Source: Alkaliphilus metalliredigens QYMF | GTDB taxonomy: Bacteria; Bacillota; Clostridia; Peptostreptococcales; Natronincolaceae | Length of the DNA stretch: 64,000 nucleotides | Assembly: GCF_000016985.1 (NCBI RefSeq) | Contig: NC_009633.1 | Location: 310,001-374,000 of the forward strand | Direction of reading: 5' to 3' | Translations under genes and position numbers: made by a program | Shown here: piece after piece, positions 54,403 to 63,175 of the stretch | Layout: each line of letters begins with the position of its first letter | Numbering within the stretch: position 1 is the stretch's first letter | Notes under the pieces: model-generated | The model's input: only the letters and a program-made list of their open reading frames with translations | Database searches by the model: none | Told to the model about the DNA's origin: nothing

Positions 54403-55224
54403 ATGAATGGAATGAAACACAGTGTTGGTAATGTAGCTAATATACTGGGCCTTTCTCCTGGTATTTTACGACATTATGAAAAACTAGGAATCATAAATCC
54501 AGAGCGAGATAACAGTGGATATCGTTCTTATTCAACAAGGGACGTAAACATTTTGATGGGGGTTAGAAAGCTAATTGGAATGGGATTTTCTTTAGAAGAA
54601 GTAAAACACCTTATTTATGGTGCTTCTTTAGAAAAAGTAAAACAAAGTTTGGATACCTTGGAAGAAAACATGAAAAAAGAAATCCGTTGGAGGCAGTTGG
54701 TTTTAGAATTTATTCAAAAACAAAGACAAGAATATGAAGTTATATCTGAAGAGTCTCATAAATTTGAAATAACAAAGAGCCCTGCAGTTTATAGGATACG
54801 AAGTCAATATGAAAATTTTTTATCGGCAGAAGAGGCTGCAAACACCTATGTATATAGATGGATTTCCAAAATGCCTATTGTTAGGATATCGCCTGAGTTT
54901 TCAGTAGAAGCAATTTACAATCAAACTGAGGAATATCAATTTGGTTTTGTAGTTGAAGAAGAGTTAGCTGAAGAGCTGGAACTAATGGAGACACCAGATA
55001 TGATATTCATTCCTTCCCAGCTTTGTTTGACAACAATCATCAGTAGTCAAGGGGAAGACCATATAAAGGCTAGTATGTTAAAGAGAGCAGTAAATTATAT
55101 AGCAAAACATAATATGAAAATATCTGACAATGCTTGGGGAATGACCATTGGTTCCTATGTGGAAAAGGATATGCATAAGAGATTTCATAAAATTTTCATA
55201 CCTATAGAGAATGAAAATAAATAA
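54403..55224 (+). CDS. MerR-family regulator with an effector-binding domain
   Basis: A 273-residue activator. The N-terminal winged helix (about 4-72) has VGNVANILGLSPGILRHYEK and DVNILMGVRKLIGMGFSLEE. A dimerisation coil follows (about 80-115). The C-terminal part (about 125-270) looks like a GyrI-type small-molecule-binding domain. The ATG at 54403 is preferred behind GAGGAGG (a TTG at 54400 is adjacent). It lies 100 bases upstream of the flavoprotein gene and may control it. Confidence 0.88.
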   Translation: MNGMKHSVGNVANILGLSPGILRHYEKLGIINPERDNSGYRSYSTRDVNILMGVRKLIGMGFSLEEVKHLIYGASLEKVKQSLDTLEENMKKEIRWRQLVLEFIQKQRQEYEVISEESHKFEITKSPAVYRIRSQYENFLSAEEAANTYVYRWISKMPIVRISPEFSVEAIYNQTEEYQFGFVVEEELAEELELMETPDMIFIPSQLCLTTIISSQGEDHIKASMLKRAVNYIAKHNMKISDNAWGMTIGSYVEKDMHKRFHKIFIPIENENK

Positions 55225-55324
55225 AATTAGAAATATTAATTATTTTGTTGACCTTACAATGGTTGTATGCCTTATGATTAAGTTGCTATATATTTAACAA
55301 CTAAATTATAAGGGGGAGAATTTA

Positions 55325-57259
55325 ATGAAAGGTTTTAAGAGAAATATTGCTATCGTTTTATTGATTGCTATGTCATTAATGAGTTTTATTGGCTGTAGTC
55401 AACAAGCTACTACACAGGGACAGTTTATAGCAGGAACATATGAAGCTAGTGCACGAGGTATGATTGGGGACATAAAGATTGCAGTAACTTTTACTGAGGA
55501 TCGTATTGAAAAAATTGAAATTTTAGAACATCAAGAAACAGAAGGTATTGCAGATCCAGCGCTGGAGCGTATACCTCAATCCATCGTAGCTAATCAATCT
55601 CTTGGTGTAGATTCGATTACAGGTGCTACCATAACCAGTTTAGCTATTTTGAATGCAGTAGAAGATGCAGCAACGCAGGCGGGTGCAGACATAGAGATTT
55701 TAAAGAATAAAGCTGTAGCCTCTACAAAGGGTGAGAAAATAGAAAAAACAACAGATGTAATTGTTATTGGTGGCGGTGGAGCCGGTATAGCTGCAGCCGC
55801 TTCTTCGGTAGAAAATGGGGCTGAAGTTATTTTAATTGAGAAGGCTGCTGCATTAGGCGGTAATACATTAGCTTCAGGATTTGCATGGAATGCTACTAAT
55901 CCTGAAATTCAAGGGAAGATAGGCACCATGCCGGGACAAATAGAAATGTTAAAGGGAGTACTGGAACTAGATGAAGAAGGTTTTGGGGAATTTACAGATA
56001 TATTAAAAACATTGAAGGAGCAAATTACTACTTATTTGGATGGAGATGCTTCGACTGTATTTGATTCTGTAGAATTTCATATTATTCAAGCGTATCAAGG
56101 TGGTAGAAGACAGGATCGAGATGGAAATTGGATTGAAAATGATTATGATCTATTAACTACATTTGCAGAAAATAGTCTTCCAACTTTAAATTGGGTACAA
56201 TCTTTAGGTGGAGCCTTTTCTGAGGAGTTAACTTCACCTGTTGGAGCAATGTGGCTGAGGGGACATAATCCAGTTGGAAAGAAGCAAATATTTGATGCAT
56301 TAGCTGATTATATTGTAGAAAATGGCAGCGAAATTATGCTGGAAACAAAAGCAGATGAATTGATTGTAAAAGACGGAAGGATTGTTGGAATCAAGGGAAC
56401 AAAAGCAGATGGAACAGAGGTGGAGTTATATGCTAACAAAGGTGTTATTATGGCAACGGGGGGCTATGGTGCAAATCCTAGTTTAGCAGCAGAGTACAAT
56501 AACTACTGGCCATCCATTCCTGAAGATATGAAGACCACAAATGTATCTACTGTTACGGGAGATGGCATTATTATGGGAAGAGAAATTGATGCGAATCTGG
56601 TAGGAATGGAATTTATCCAATTAATGCCTACTGCCAATGAAAAAAGCGGTTCTTTAACGGATGGGCTTTTAGTAGCACCTCAGAATTATGTTTTTGTAAA
56701 TAAAGAAGGTAAAAGGTTTATCAACGAATATGCAGCTCGAGATGAACTTGCATTTGCTGCCCTAGAGCAGACGGATGAAATGTTTTACACCATAGCTGAC
56801 CAGCCTATGGCCTTATCAGCTCAAAATCGTCCTACTCAAGAAATGATTGATAAAATGGTGGAAGACGGTCTTATCTATAGAGCAGATACATTAGAGAAAT
56901 TAGCAGAGATTATAGGTTGTGATCCACAAACCTTTGTAGATGAGATTGAAAAGTATAATTCCTATGTAGAAGCTGGAAAAGATCCTGAATATGGAAAGGC
57001 TGTATTTGAAATGCAAGTAAAAGAAGGACCATTTTATGCTTGTCCTGCAAAACCTGCTATTCACCATACAATGGGTGGATTAGAGATTAATGTAAGAGGT
57101 GAAGTACTTGATACAGCAAGCAATGTTATTCCAGGATTTTATGCAGCTGGTGAAGTAACTGGAGGCATACATGGGGGGAATAGACTTGGTGGAAATGCCA
57201 TAGCTGATGTTTTTGTATTTGGTCGTATAGCAGGAGAAAATGCAGCTACAAACAAATAA
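55325..57259 (+). CDS. Extracellular flavinylated FAD-dependent reductase (fumarate-reductase/UrdA-like)
   Basis: A 644-residue lipoprotein (signal ending in FIGC, Cys24). The FMN-binding domain (about 36-115) has the flavinylation motif DSITGAT, residues 96-102, where ApbE would attach FMN to Thr102. The FAD_binding_2 domain starts at about 145 with VIVIGGGGAGIAAAAS and continues through LGGNTLASGF, with FVNKEGKRFINEYA and HHTMGGLEINVRGEV, and ends GGIHGGNRLGGNAIADVFVF. Such proteins take electrons from the membrane to external acceptors such as fumarate or urocanate. The acceptor here is unknown. Confidence 0.9.
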   Translation: MKGFKRNIAIVLLIAMSLMSFIGCSQQATTQGQFIAGTYEASARGMIGDIKIAVTFTEDRIEKIEILEHQETEGIADPALERIPQSIVANQSLGVDSITGATITSLAILNAVEDAATQAGADIEILKNKAVASTKGEKIEKTTDVIVIGGGGAGIAAAASSVENGAEVILIEKAAALGGNTLASGFAWNATNPEIQGKIGTMPGQIEMLKGVLELDEEGFGEFTDILKTLKEQITTYLDGDASTVFDSVEFHIIQAYQGGRRQDRDGNWIENDYDLLTTFAENSLPTLNWVQSLGGAFSEELTSPVGAMWLRGHNPVGKKQIFDALADYIVENGSEIMLETKADELIVKDGRIVGIKGTKADGTEVELYANKGVIMATGGYGANPSLAAEYNNYWPSIPEDMKTTNVSTVTGDGIIMGREIDANLVGMEFIQLMPTANEKSGSLTDGLLVAPQNYVFVNKEGKRFINEYAARDELAFAALEQTDEMFYTIADQPMALSAQNRPTQEMIDKMVEDGLIYRADTLEKLAEIIGCDPQTFVDEIEKYNSYVEAGKDPEYGKAVFEMQVKEGPFYACPAKPAIHHTMGGLEINVRGEVLDTASNVIPGFYAAGEVTGGIHGGNRLGGNAIADVFVFGRIAGENAATNK

Positions 57260-57315
57260 ATACAAAAAAATAAACACAAATGAATAACAAGGGTAGTGCA
57301 ATTAGCAAAAATAAT

Positions 57316-57353
57316 AAGAGGGGTGATTTCACTATTTTGAAATCGCCCCTCTT
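57316..57353. terminator. Bidirectional terminator
   Basis: AAGAGGGGTGATTTC (57316-57330) pairs with GAAATCGCCCCTCTT (57339-57353) with one G-T pair, and T-rich sequence follows on both strands. Confidence 0.85.
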
Positions 57354-57424
57354 TATTTTAGAAAATAGAATCGGAAGTAGCTGTACCAGCCTATTTCTAA
57401 CTTTGGTGGACTATTATCTGTCAT
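57353..57424 (-). CDS. 23-residue peptide gene (copy 2 of a conserved pair)
   Basis: On the minus strand the ATG at 57424 starts MTDNSPPKLEIGWYSYFRFY, then FLK and stop. It matches the core of the peptide at 54066. The ribosome site (GGGAG) is about 13 bases away; the ATG that copy 1 uses is replaced here, so this copy may be weakly expressed or decaying. Confidence 0.55.
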   Translation of the reverse strand: MTDNSPPKLEIGWYSYFRFYFLK

Positions 57425-57724
57425 GTGCTTATCGACGCTCCCTTGAAATCAATTTTGTTAAACGAGAAGGATCTAACTCAAGTAATATGTGAAGAATTGA
57501 ATCTTTTTTAAATCGAGTAATAGAATTGAGTTGGCTGTTAGGGAGCTACCGGATTCTATTTGTTATTAAGATACCCGGTAAACAAATGGATAAACAGAAA
57601 ATTATGAAAAAGATTTAAATATTTTATTCTTTACATTTGCGCCGATTGTGGGGATAATATAAAGGATTGGTTTTATAATACATATGAAATGTAGCGAAAA
57701 AGTTAATGACGAGGAGATGACAGA

Positions 57725-58051
57725 ATGAAAAAAATAACGATTAACATATTTGGCGTAGAGCCTGAGGGCTGTGGCTGAGGCCCTGTAACTAGTTGTGGAT
57801 CAACTAAAACAATTATTGATGAAGTGAAGGACTTAGAAGAGGCAATTATTAAGGCAGGGCTTGAAGAGAAGGTTGAACTCCTTCATTTTATTGATGCTTT
57901 TTCAGATGAATTAGATCAATATCCTCAAATTGTCATGAAGATAGAAAACATGGAGATTGGCATCCCAGCTGTGTGCTTCGGGGAAGAAGTCATTGTTGAG
58001 GACAAAATAGATATTGAGAAGATTGTACAAGCTTTAAAGGAATTATCATAA
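57725..58051 (+). CDS. Probable selenoprotein, thioredoxin-like, with Sec at residue 18
   Basis: From the ATG at 57725 (GAGGAG eight bases upstream) the frame encodes MKKITINIFGVEPEGCG, then an in-frame TGA (57776-57778), then GPVTSCGSTKTIIDEVK and on to a TAA at 58049. The full product is 108 residues. The TGA sits in a Cys-Gly-TGA-Gly-Pro redox-type context after a beta strand, as expected for a thioredoxin-like active site. The remainder shows an alpha/beta pattern with a second Cys in IPAVCFGEEV. A stem-loop with bacterial SECIS features follows the TGA. If the TGA were a stop, only a 17-residue peptide would be made, and the downstream part has no ribosome site. The arrangement of the N-terminal half recalls YuzD-type disulfide oxidoreductases, but similarity is weak. 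Confidence 0.8.
57776..57806 (+). promoter_or_regulatory. Candidate bacterial SECIS element
   Basis: TAGTTG (57790-57795) and CAACTA (57801-57806) form a perfect 6-bp stem with the loop TGGAT. The loop starts 17 bases after the TGA and has a G in its second position. Both agree with the bacterial SECIS rules as I know them (spacing about 16-37, G among the first two loop bases). Confidence 0.65.
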
Positions 58052-58065
58052 GCCATATAATACCG

Positions 58066-58102
58066 TGAAACGATTGACAATATGTTGGTCGTTTTTGTTT
58101 TA
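58066..58102 (+). terminator. Probable terminator after the selenoprotein gene
   Basis: AAACGA (58068-58073) pairs with TCGTTT (58089-58094), with an inner ACA/TGT pair, followed by TTGTTTT. Confidence 0.5.
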
Positions 58103-58238
58103 AGATGTTCAATATGTGATGGCATAGATTTGTTCAACGTAAAACGGGAAAAAAGTCCTGGTATATAAATATAAGCATTTTTGCAAAAAATGTCGATAAT
58201 ATATGGAGATACTTATAAAAAATAGGTGGGTAAATGGG

Positions 58239-59639
58239 ATGAATAATTCATATAGGGATCGATTTCAGGTAGTGGAGATTATAAAAAATAACTCTGTTCA
58301 AAAAATTATGATTGCAACAGATATCAAGAAAATACATGAAATTGTGTTAATTAATATTTTAAACAATGAAAAGGGTCTATTAGATAATAATGAAGCATTG
58401 TGGCGATCTACATTAGATGGATTGATTTTATTTGAAGCAACTGATGATGAAATTACTTTGATTACAACAGTTCAAAGTAGAGAGACCGTAGAAAGCTATT
58501 TGAAGAAAAAAAGTCTTTCTGAAAAAGAAAGGTTTGTATTAATCCATCAGTACTTAAAAGGTATCCTTAGATATGAGCCTCTTCCTAACCATGTTAAAAA
58601 TATGATGATCGGCCTAGGACAAGTTGTGATAGATGGAGAACATATTGCTTTTACTGAGTTGTTGATTCTGGAGGAAACTGACTTCTCGGAACAAGGATAT
58701 AAAGTCATTACTAGAAACATTGGGGAAGTCCTAAATTATCTTATGACAGAAGGACAAATAGCAGAGAGTAAAGAAGTGAATAATTTAGGTGAAATCCAGA
58801 ATTTCATTGAAAATTTACAACAGGATGAACATCATTATCGAGATATAAGGGACATATTTAATTCTTTTCGAGGATTATATACGTATCATATATGGATGCC
58901 GCCAACCATTCAACTTCAAGACGAAAAAATCGTAACACAGCTTCGACGAAAACGGGTTGAAGCAGCTAAGAGAGCTCATAATAAGACAAGGAACACATCA
59001 TTAGTGGTAGGCGTTATTGGGATTTTAATGGTCGGTATAGCGGGAGTTTATTCTAATTGGGGTGGGTTTTTGTTTGATTTATATACGGATGACACCATAG
59101 CGGAACCGACGGAAATCCTCGGAGAAGAAGCCACTACAGAAGTACTCAATGAATATGGCGATGAAGTGCAGGAAAAGATAGTTAGAGAAGGAAAAGAACA
59201 ACAAGAAGAGAATAATGAAAAAAACACAGAACATCCTAGGGAAAGGTTAGAGGATGTAGCGTTAACCTATGGGAAAGAAGAAAACATTGCGAGGGATTAT
59301 GGGAATTTACGAAGTGGAAAGTATTCACTAAGATTAGATGGTGAAGTTCAAGAACGAGGAAGTGTGCAAATTAAAGATGTTATATTGGAAGTAGAATCCT
59401 TTGTTTCGTTTTGGGTTCAAAGCGATGCTGCGGCACCTTTAAAAATCACATTAGAAGGTTATGGAAATGATCATTTACTTGATCAACAAACTATTAATTA
59501 TCAACCAAGTGTGATAAAATTTTGGGAGAGAATAGATTTCCAACCTAAGAATGGTGAAATAGATGAGCTACATATTATATTTTCAGAAGTCAAGAGTGTC
59601 CTCTGGATTGATGATATTAAAATAGACGTGTTTAAATAA
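58239..59639 (+). CDS. Hypothetical single-pass membrane protein, possibly a degenerate kinase with an outer beta domain
   Basis: A 466-residue protein. The cytoplasmic half (1-250) starts YRDRFQVVEIIKNNSVQKIM and keeps a layout like the N-lobe of Ser/Thr kinases, but I see no catalytic HRD or DFG motif. A basic stretch (RRKRVEAAKRAHNKTRN) precedes one membrane helix (about 262-282, SLVVGVIGILMVGIAGVY). The outer part has an acidic linker and a jelly-roll-like domain (SGKYSLRLDG, VSFWVQSDAAAPLKITLEG, VLWIDDIKIDVF). The ATG at 58239 is eight bases after AGGTGGG; an ATG at 58203 has no ribosome site. It lies 32 bases before prmC. Confidence 0.6.
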   Translation: MNNSYRDRFQVVEIIKNNSVQKIMIATDIKKIHEIVLINILNNEKGLLDNNEALWRSTLDGLILFEATDDEITLITTVQSRETVESYLKKKSLSEKERFVLIHQYLKGILRYEPLPNHVKNMMIGLGQVVIDGEHIAFTELLILEETDFSEQGYKVITRNIGEVLNYLMTEGQIAESKEVNNLGEIQNFIENLQQDEHHYRDIRDIFNSFRGLYTYHIWMPPTIQLQDEKIVTQLRRKRVEAAKRAHNKTRNTSLVVGVIGILMVGIAGVYSNWGGFLFDLYTDDTIAEPTEILGEEATTEVLNEYGDEVQEKIVREGKEQQEENNEKNTEHPRERLEDVALTYGKEENIARDYGNLRSGKYSLRLDGEVQERGSVQIKDVILEVESFVSFWVQSDAAAPLKITLEGYGNDHLLDQQTINYQPSVIKFWERIDFQPKNGEIDELHIIFSEVKSVLWIDDIKIDVFK

Positions 59640-59671
59640 GATAGGTTGGAAAAAATCAAGGAGGAAGCCCT

Positions 59672-60553
59672 TTGAAAACCGTGGTTGATTTATTGAAAGA
59701 GGCAACAGCTGTTTTAAAAGAAATCGATGTCGATACACCTCAGCTTGATGCTGAGGTGATTCTATGTCATTTATTAAAAACAGAAAGAATTCAGCTTCAT
59801 ATTTACCCAGAACGTAAAGTTGATGAGGAAGTCCAAGAACAATTTTGGGAAGGTATTCAAAAGCGGAAAAAAAGAATGCCTGTACAATATATTGTGGGGA
59901 CCCAGGAGTTTATGGGTTTAGACTTTCGGGTTGAATCAGGGGTATTGATTCCCAGGGCAGATACGGAAATATTAGTGGAGAGCGTATTGGGATTATACGA
60001 AGTTCACTATAATAATGAGGCAGTTGCGCTTATGGATATTGGTACAGGAAGTGGTGCCATTGCCATTAGCCTGGCTAGGTTCATTGAGAGGTCGAAGATT
60101 TATGCCATTGATTTATCGGAAAAGGCATTGGAAATTGCTGAAAACAATGGGCGGACCAATGAAGTGCAGCACAAGATAAGTTTCTTCTATGGAAGCCTAT
60201 TTGAGCCATTAAAGGGATATGATTTAGAGGGAACCTTTCAATTTGTCATTTCTAATCCACCCTATATCCCACCAGATGTGGTGGAGGAGCTTTCTCCCCA
60301 AGTAAAGGATTATGAGCCCCGGATGGCCCTAGAGGGTGGCGCAGACGGACTGGATTTCTATCGTGAAATCGTAGAGAAGGCCCCTCAATATCTCCAGATG
60401 AAGGGCTGGCTTTGCTTTGAAATTGGCTATGACCAAGGAGAACAAGTAAAAGGTTTGATGGAGACAAGAGGGTTCAGTCGGGTGGAAGTCATTCGGGATT
60501 TAGCTGGATTAGATAGAGTGGTCATTGGACAATGGACTGTTGAAAATAGGTAG
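59672..60553 (+). CDS. prmC: Release-factor glutamine methyltransferase
   Basis: A 293-residue SAM-dependent enzyme that methylates the GGQ glutamine of release factors. LDAEVILCHLLK and the SAM-binding ALMDIGTGSGAIAISLAR are present, and the catalytic NPPYIP is near residue 195. The TTG start follows AAGGAGG. prfA, its substrate gene, follows 100 bases on. The usual order in many bacteria is prfA-prmC, reversed here. Confidence 0.95.
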   Translation: MKTVVDLLKEATAVLKEIDVDTPQLDAEVILCHLLKTERIQLHIYPERKVDEEVQEQFWEGIQKRKKRMPVQYIVGTQEFMGLDFRVESGVLIPRADTEILVESVLGLYEVHYNNEAVALMDIGTGSGAIAISLARFIERSKIYAIDLSEKALEIAENNGRTNEVQHKISFFYGSLFEPLKGYDLEGTFQFVISNPPYIPPDVVEELSPQVKDYEPRMALEGGADGLDFYREIVEKAPQYLQMKGWLCFEIGYDQGEQVKGLMETRGFSRVEVIRDLAGLDRVVIGQWTVENR

Positions 60554-60653
60554 TCAAACAGTTATGAATGTGATATAGTATACTGTTGAAGAGCGACGGT
60601 AAATGAAGTTAGAGTAAATGTCATATTGACTATAAATAGATGAGGTGAATGAA

Positions 60654-61727
60654 ATGCTAGATAAACTAGCTTTTTTACAAGAAAAGTACGAAGATTTAGG
60701 TGAGAAAATCAGTGATCCGGAAATCATTAATGACCAAGTGCAGTGGCAAAAGCTGATTAAAGAGCACTCGGAAATAGAACCGATTGTCATGAAGTACAGG
60801 GAATATAAAACCACGCAGCAAGCCTTAGGGGAAACTAAGGAGATTATGCATGATAAGGCTACTGATGCAGAGCTGAAGGAAATGGCCAAGATGGAAGTAG
60901 AGGAACTTGAAGAGTCAATTGTTGAAATGGAAGAACAATTGAAGGTGATGCTTTTGCCGACGGATCCTAACGATGATAAGAATGTGATTGTAGAGATTCG
61001 TGGAGGAGCCGGTGGAGATGAAGCAGGGCTTTTTGCTGCAGTACTTTTTAGAATGTACACACGATATGCAGAGAGAAGTGGCTGGAAAGTCGAAATGATG
61101 AGTTTAAATGAATCTGGTGTGGGTGGATACAAAGAAGTAATCTTCATGATCAAAGGGAAGGGTGCTTACTCTCAGCTAAAATATGAAAGTGGTGCCCATC
61201 GTGTCCAAAGAATTCCAACAACAGAGTCAGGTGGACGCATTCATACCTCCACTGCCACCGTGGTAATTATGCCAGAGGCTGAAGATGTGGGAGAGGTCAA
61301 CATTGATACAAATGAATTGAGAATTGATGTATTCCGTTCCTCAGGAAACGGAGGACAAAGTGTTAACACCACAGATTCCGCTGTTCGAATTACCCACCTT
61401 CCAACCGGGTTGGTGGTATCCTGTCAGGATGGAAAGTCTCAGTTAAAGAATAAGGAAAAAGCAATGAAGGTCCTGAAATCTAGACTACTGGATCAAATGA
61501 TTCAAGAACAAGATGCAGAAATTTCCCAAGATAGAAGAAGCAAGGTGGGAACAGGAGACCGAAGCGAAAGAATCCGAACCTATAACTTCCCCCAGGGAAG
61601 AGTGACAGATCATAGAATTAATGTAACTGTTTACAAGCTAGATGCCTTCTTAGATGGTGAAATCAATGAAATGATCGATTCCCTAATTACATCAGCTCAA
61701 GCAGAAAAAATGCAAGAAGTACAATAA
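60654..61727 (+). CDS. prfA: Peptide chain release factor 1
   Basis: A 357-residue release factor for UAG and UAA. GGQ is at 233-235 in [17 protein letters not shown], and the codon-recognition PxT motif lies in [11 protein letters not shown] chose the ATG at 60654, six bases after GAGGTGA; an ATG at 60645 is inside that site. Because RF1 does not read UGA, it does not compete with selenocysteine insertion at the nearby selenoprotein gene. Confidence 0.96.
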   Translation: MLDKLAFLQEKYEDLGEKISDPEIINDQVQWQKLIKEHSEIEPIVMKYREYKTTQQALGETKEIMHDKATDAELKEMAKMEVEELEESIVEMEEQLKVMLLPTDPNDDKNVIVEIRGGAGGDEAGLFAAVLFRMYTRYAERSGWKVEMMSLNESGVGGYKEVIFMIKGKGAYSQLKYESGAHRVQRIPTTESGGRIHTSTATVVIMPEAEDVGEVNIDTNELRIDVFRSSGNGGQSVNTTDSAVRITHLPTGLVVSCQDGKSQLKNKEKAMKVLKSRLLDQMIQEQDAEISQDRRSKVGTGDRSERIRTYNFPQGRVTDHRINVTVYKLDAFLDGEINEMIDSLITSAQAEKMQEVQ

Positions 61728-61739
61728 GCATAACAAGCT

Positions 61740-61767
61740 AAAAGTGAGGACCCCCCTCACTTTTTAT
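61740..61767 (+). terminator. Terminator after prfA
   Basis: AAAAGTGAGG (61740-61749) pairs with CCTCACTTTT, followed by T and A-rich sequence. Confidence 0.85.
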
Positions 61768-61880
61768 TTGCGTTCAGACACTTTATTCCTTTGGGCTTAT
61801 CCTAAATGTCATTAACAGCGATAATTATTTCCTCCTATTAATATATATATAGAATGAACGAATTTATGGGGGGAATCAAT

Positions 61881-62618
61881 TTGAGCGATCTTTGGAGAAC
61901 AACACTCATTGGCTTTTCAACAGGTATCATAGGCACAGGCCTAGGGGGATCCATGGCTTTTCTGTTAAACAATCCAACCAAGCGGTTTTTAAGTGCCATC
62001 ATGGGGTTATCCAGTGGACTGATGGTGGCCATTGTTACATTTGAACTACTACCAGAGGCATTTATGATTGCCGGGGTGCCTTGGACAGTTGTGGGACTCA
62101 TTGGAGGGGTCTTGATTGCCACGATACTAGATGGTTTCATTGCCCGTTTAAGCAGTCGAAAACATGGTGGCAAGCATGGATATGTAAAGACCGCTGCATT
62201 ATTGGGAATTGGAATTGCCCTGCATAACTTTCCGGAGGGAATGGCCATTGGGTCGGGATTCGTAGCCCAGAATCGTTTGGGAATCGGGCTGGCGATTGTC
62301 ATTGCCCTCCATAATATGCCGGAAGGAGTGGCCATGGTAACACCTTTACGGGTGGGGGGATATAGTCGAAGTAAGGCATTTTTTCTTACGTTGTTAGCTG
62401 GGACGCCCATGGGAATCGGAGCATACTTTGGGGCGTTACTTGGACGGGTTGCAGATGGGTTTATTGGGATCTGCCTTGCATTTGCAGGGGGAACCATGCT
62501 TTATATCACCTTTGGAGAATTGATTCCCAGAGGGAAGGAATTAGATCAAGGAAGAATATCCACGATTTGTGCTACCTTTGGCTTTGTTTTAGGGATGTTA
62601 ATCTCAAAAAGGTTCTAA
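61881..62618 (+). CDS. ZIP-family metal transporter
   Basis: A 245-residue protein with eight membrane helices for uptake of zinc or related divalent metals. Helix 4 has LGIGIALHNFPEGMAIGSGF and helix 5 has LAIVIALHNMPEGVAM, the two His/Glu metal-site motifs of the family. I lean to the TTG at 61881, seven bases after GGGGGG; the ATG at 61854 has no ribosome site but gives a 254-residue form. Confidence 0.92.
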   Translation: MSDLWRTTLIGFSTGIIGTGLGGSMAFLLNNPTKRFLSAIMGLSSGLMVAIVTFELLPEAFMIAGVPWTVVGLIGGVLIATILDGFIARLSSRKHGGKHGYVKTAALLGIGIALHNFPEGMAIGSGFVAQNRLGIGLAIVIALHNMPEGVAMVTPLRVGGYSRSKAFFLTLLAGTPMGIGAYFGALLGRVADGFIGICLAFAGGTMLYITFGELIPRGKELDQGRISTICATFGFVLGMLISKRF

Positions 62619-62718
62619 CAATGATTGTTAAGTTCTTCCTTTTTGGTATACAATAGTAAAAAGTGAACATGTCACTTACGGGTTGTCTATAAGAAAATGA
62701 TGATAAAGGTGATGAATA

Positions 62719-63171
62719 ATGTATCAAATACTATCCTGGATCGTACGCTATTTATTGATTGCACTTGTATACTATTTTATTTACAGTATTATCCGTTTGA
62801 TTTACCTTGATATTAAGGCCATTAACGAAAAGGAAGCAAGGGGTCCAAGGACCCCTTATTTAAAGCTGGTCAATCGTAAGGAGCGATTGGATTTTGAAAT
62901 AGATGAGCTCTATGATCTCCATGAGGAGACCACCATCGGACGTGGAAAAGAAAATGAGATTCAAATAGTGGATCAATTTATTTCCACAAGGCATGTCAGG
63001 ATTGCCCTTGATGAGGGCCAATACTTTCTAGAAGATTTAGGCAGTGTCAACGGAACTTATTTAAATGGAGAAAAACTTCAGGATGTGGCAAAGCTAAAAG
63101 ACGGTGACCGAATTGGTTTGGGACAAGTGGAATTTCTTTTTGTGAAAGAGGAAGAGGAAGAGGAGGATTAG
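62719..63171 (+). CDS. FHA-domain protein, membrane-anchored
   Basis: A 150-residue protein with one N-terminal helix (about 5-28, LSWIVRYLLIALVYYFIYSI) and a forkhead-associated domain (about 60-145) that binds phosphothreonine: TTIGRGKENEIQIVD, ISTRHVRI and LGSVNGTYLNGEKL. It ends four bases before an ftsW/rodA-type gene. FHA-FtsW/PBP gene strings are linked to Ser/Thr-kinase control of wall growth. Confidence 0.92.
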   Translation: MYQILSWIVRYLLIALVYYFIYSIIRLIYLDIKAINEKEARGPRTPYLKLVNRKERLDFEIDELYDLHEETTIGRGKENEIQIVDQFISTRHVRIALDEGQYFLEDLGSVNGTYLNGEKLQDVAKLKDGDRIGLGQVEFLFVKEEEEEED

Positions 63172-63175
63172 GTGT

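Larger units (their letters stand above)
57307..57619. repeat. Direct repeat flanking the MerR/flavoprotein genes, copy 2
   Basis: Similar to 54021-54360 in the same direction, about 313 bases. It contains its own terminator, the second peptide gene and the dyad TACCGG (57547-57552)/CCGGTA (57575-57580). The selenoprotein gene follows, in the place that merR takes after copy 1. Confidence 0.85.

Noticed and set aside
57280..57492. Plus-strand 70-codon ORF after the flavoprotein gene
   Set aside because: It overlaps the repeat and terminator and is antisense to the peptide gene; it is not kept in the other repeat copy.
57824..58051. Short 75-codon gene starting at GTG 57824
   Set aside because: No ribosome site precedes it, and the frame is open upstream through a TGA to a well-placed ATG with a good site; it is the tail of the selenoprotein.
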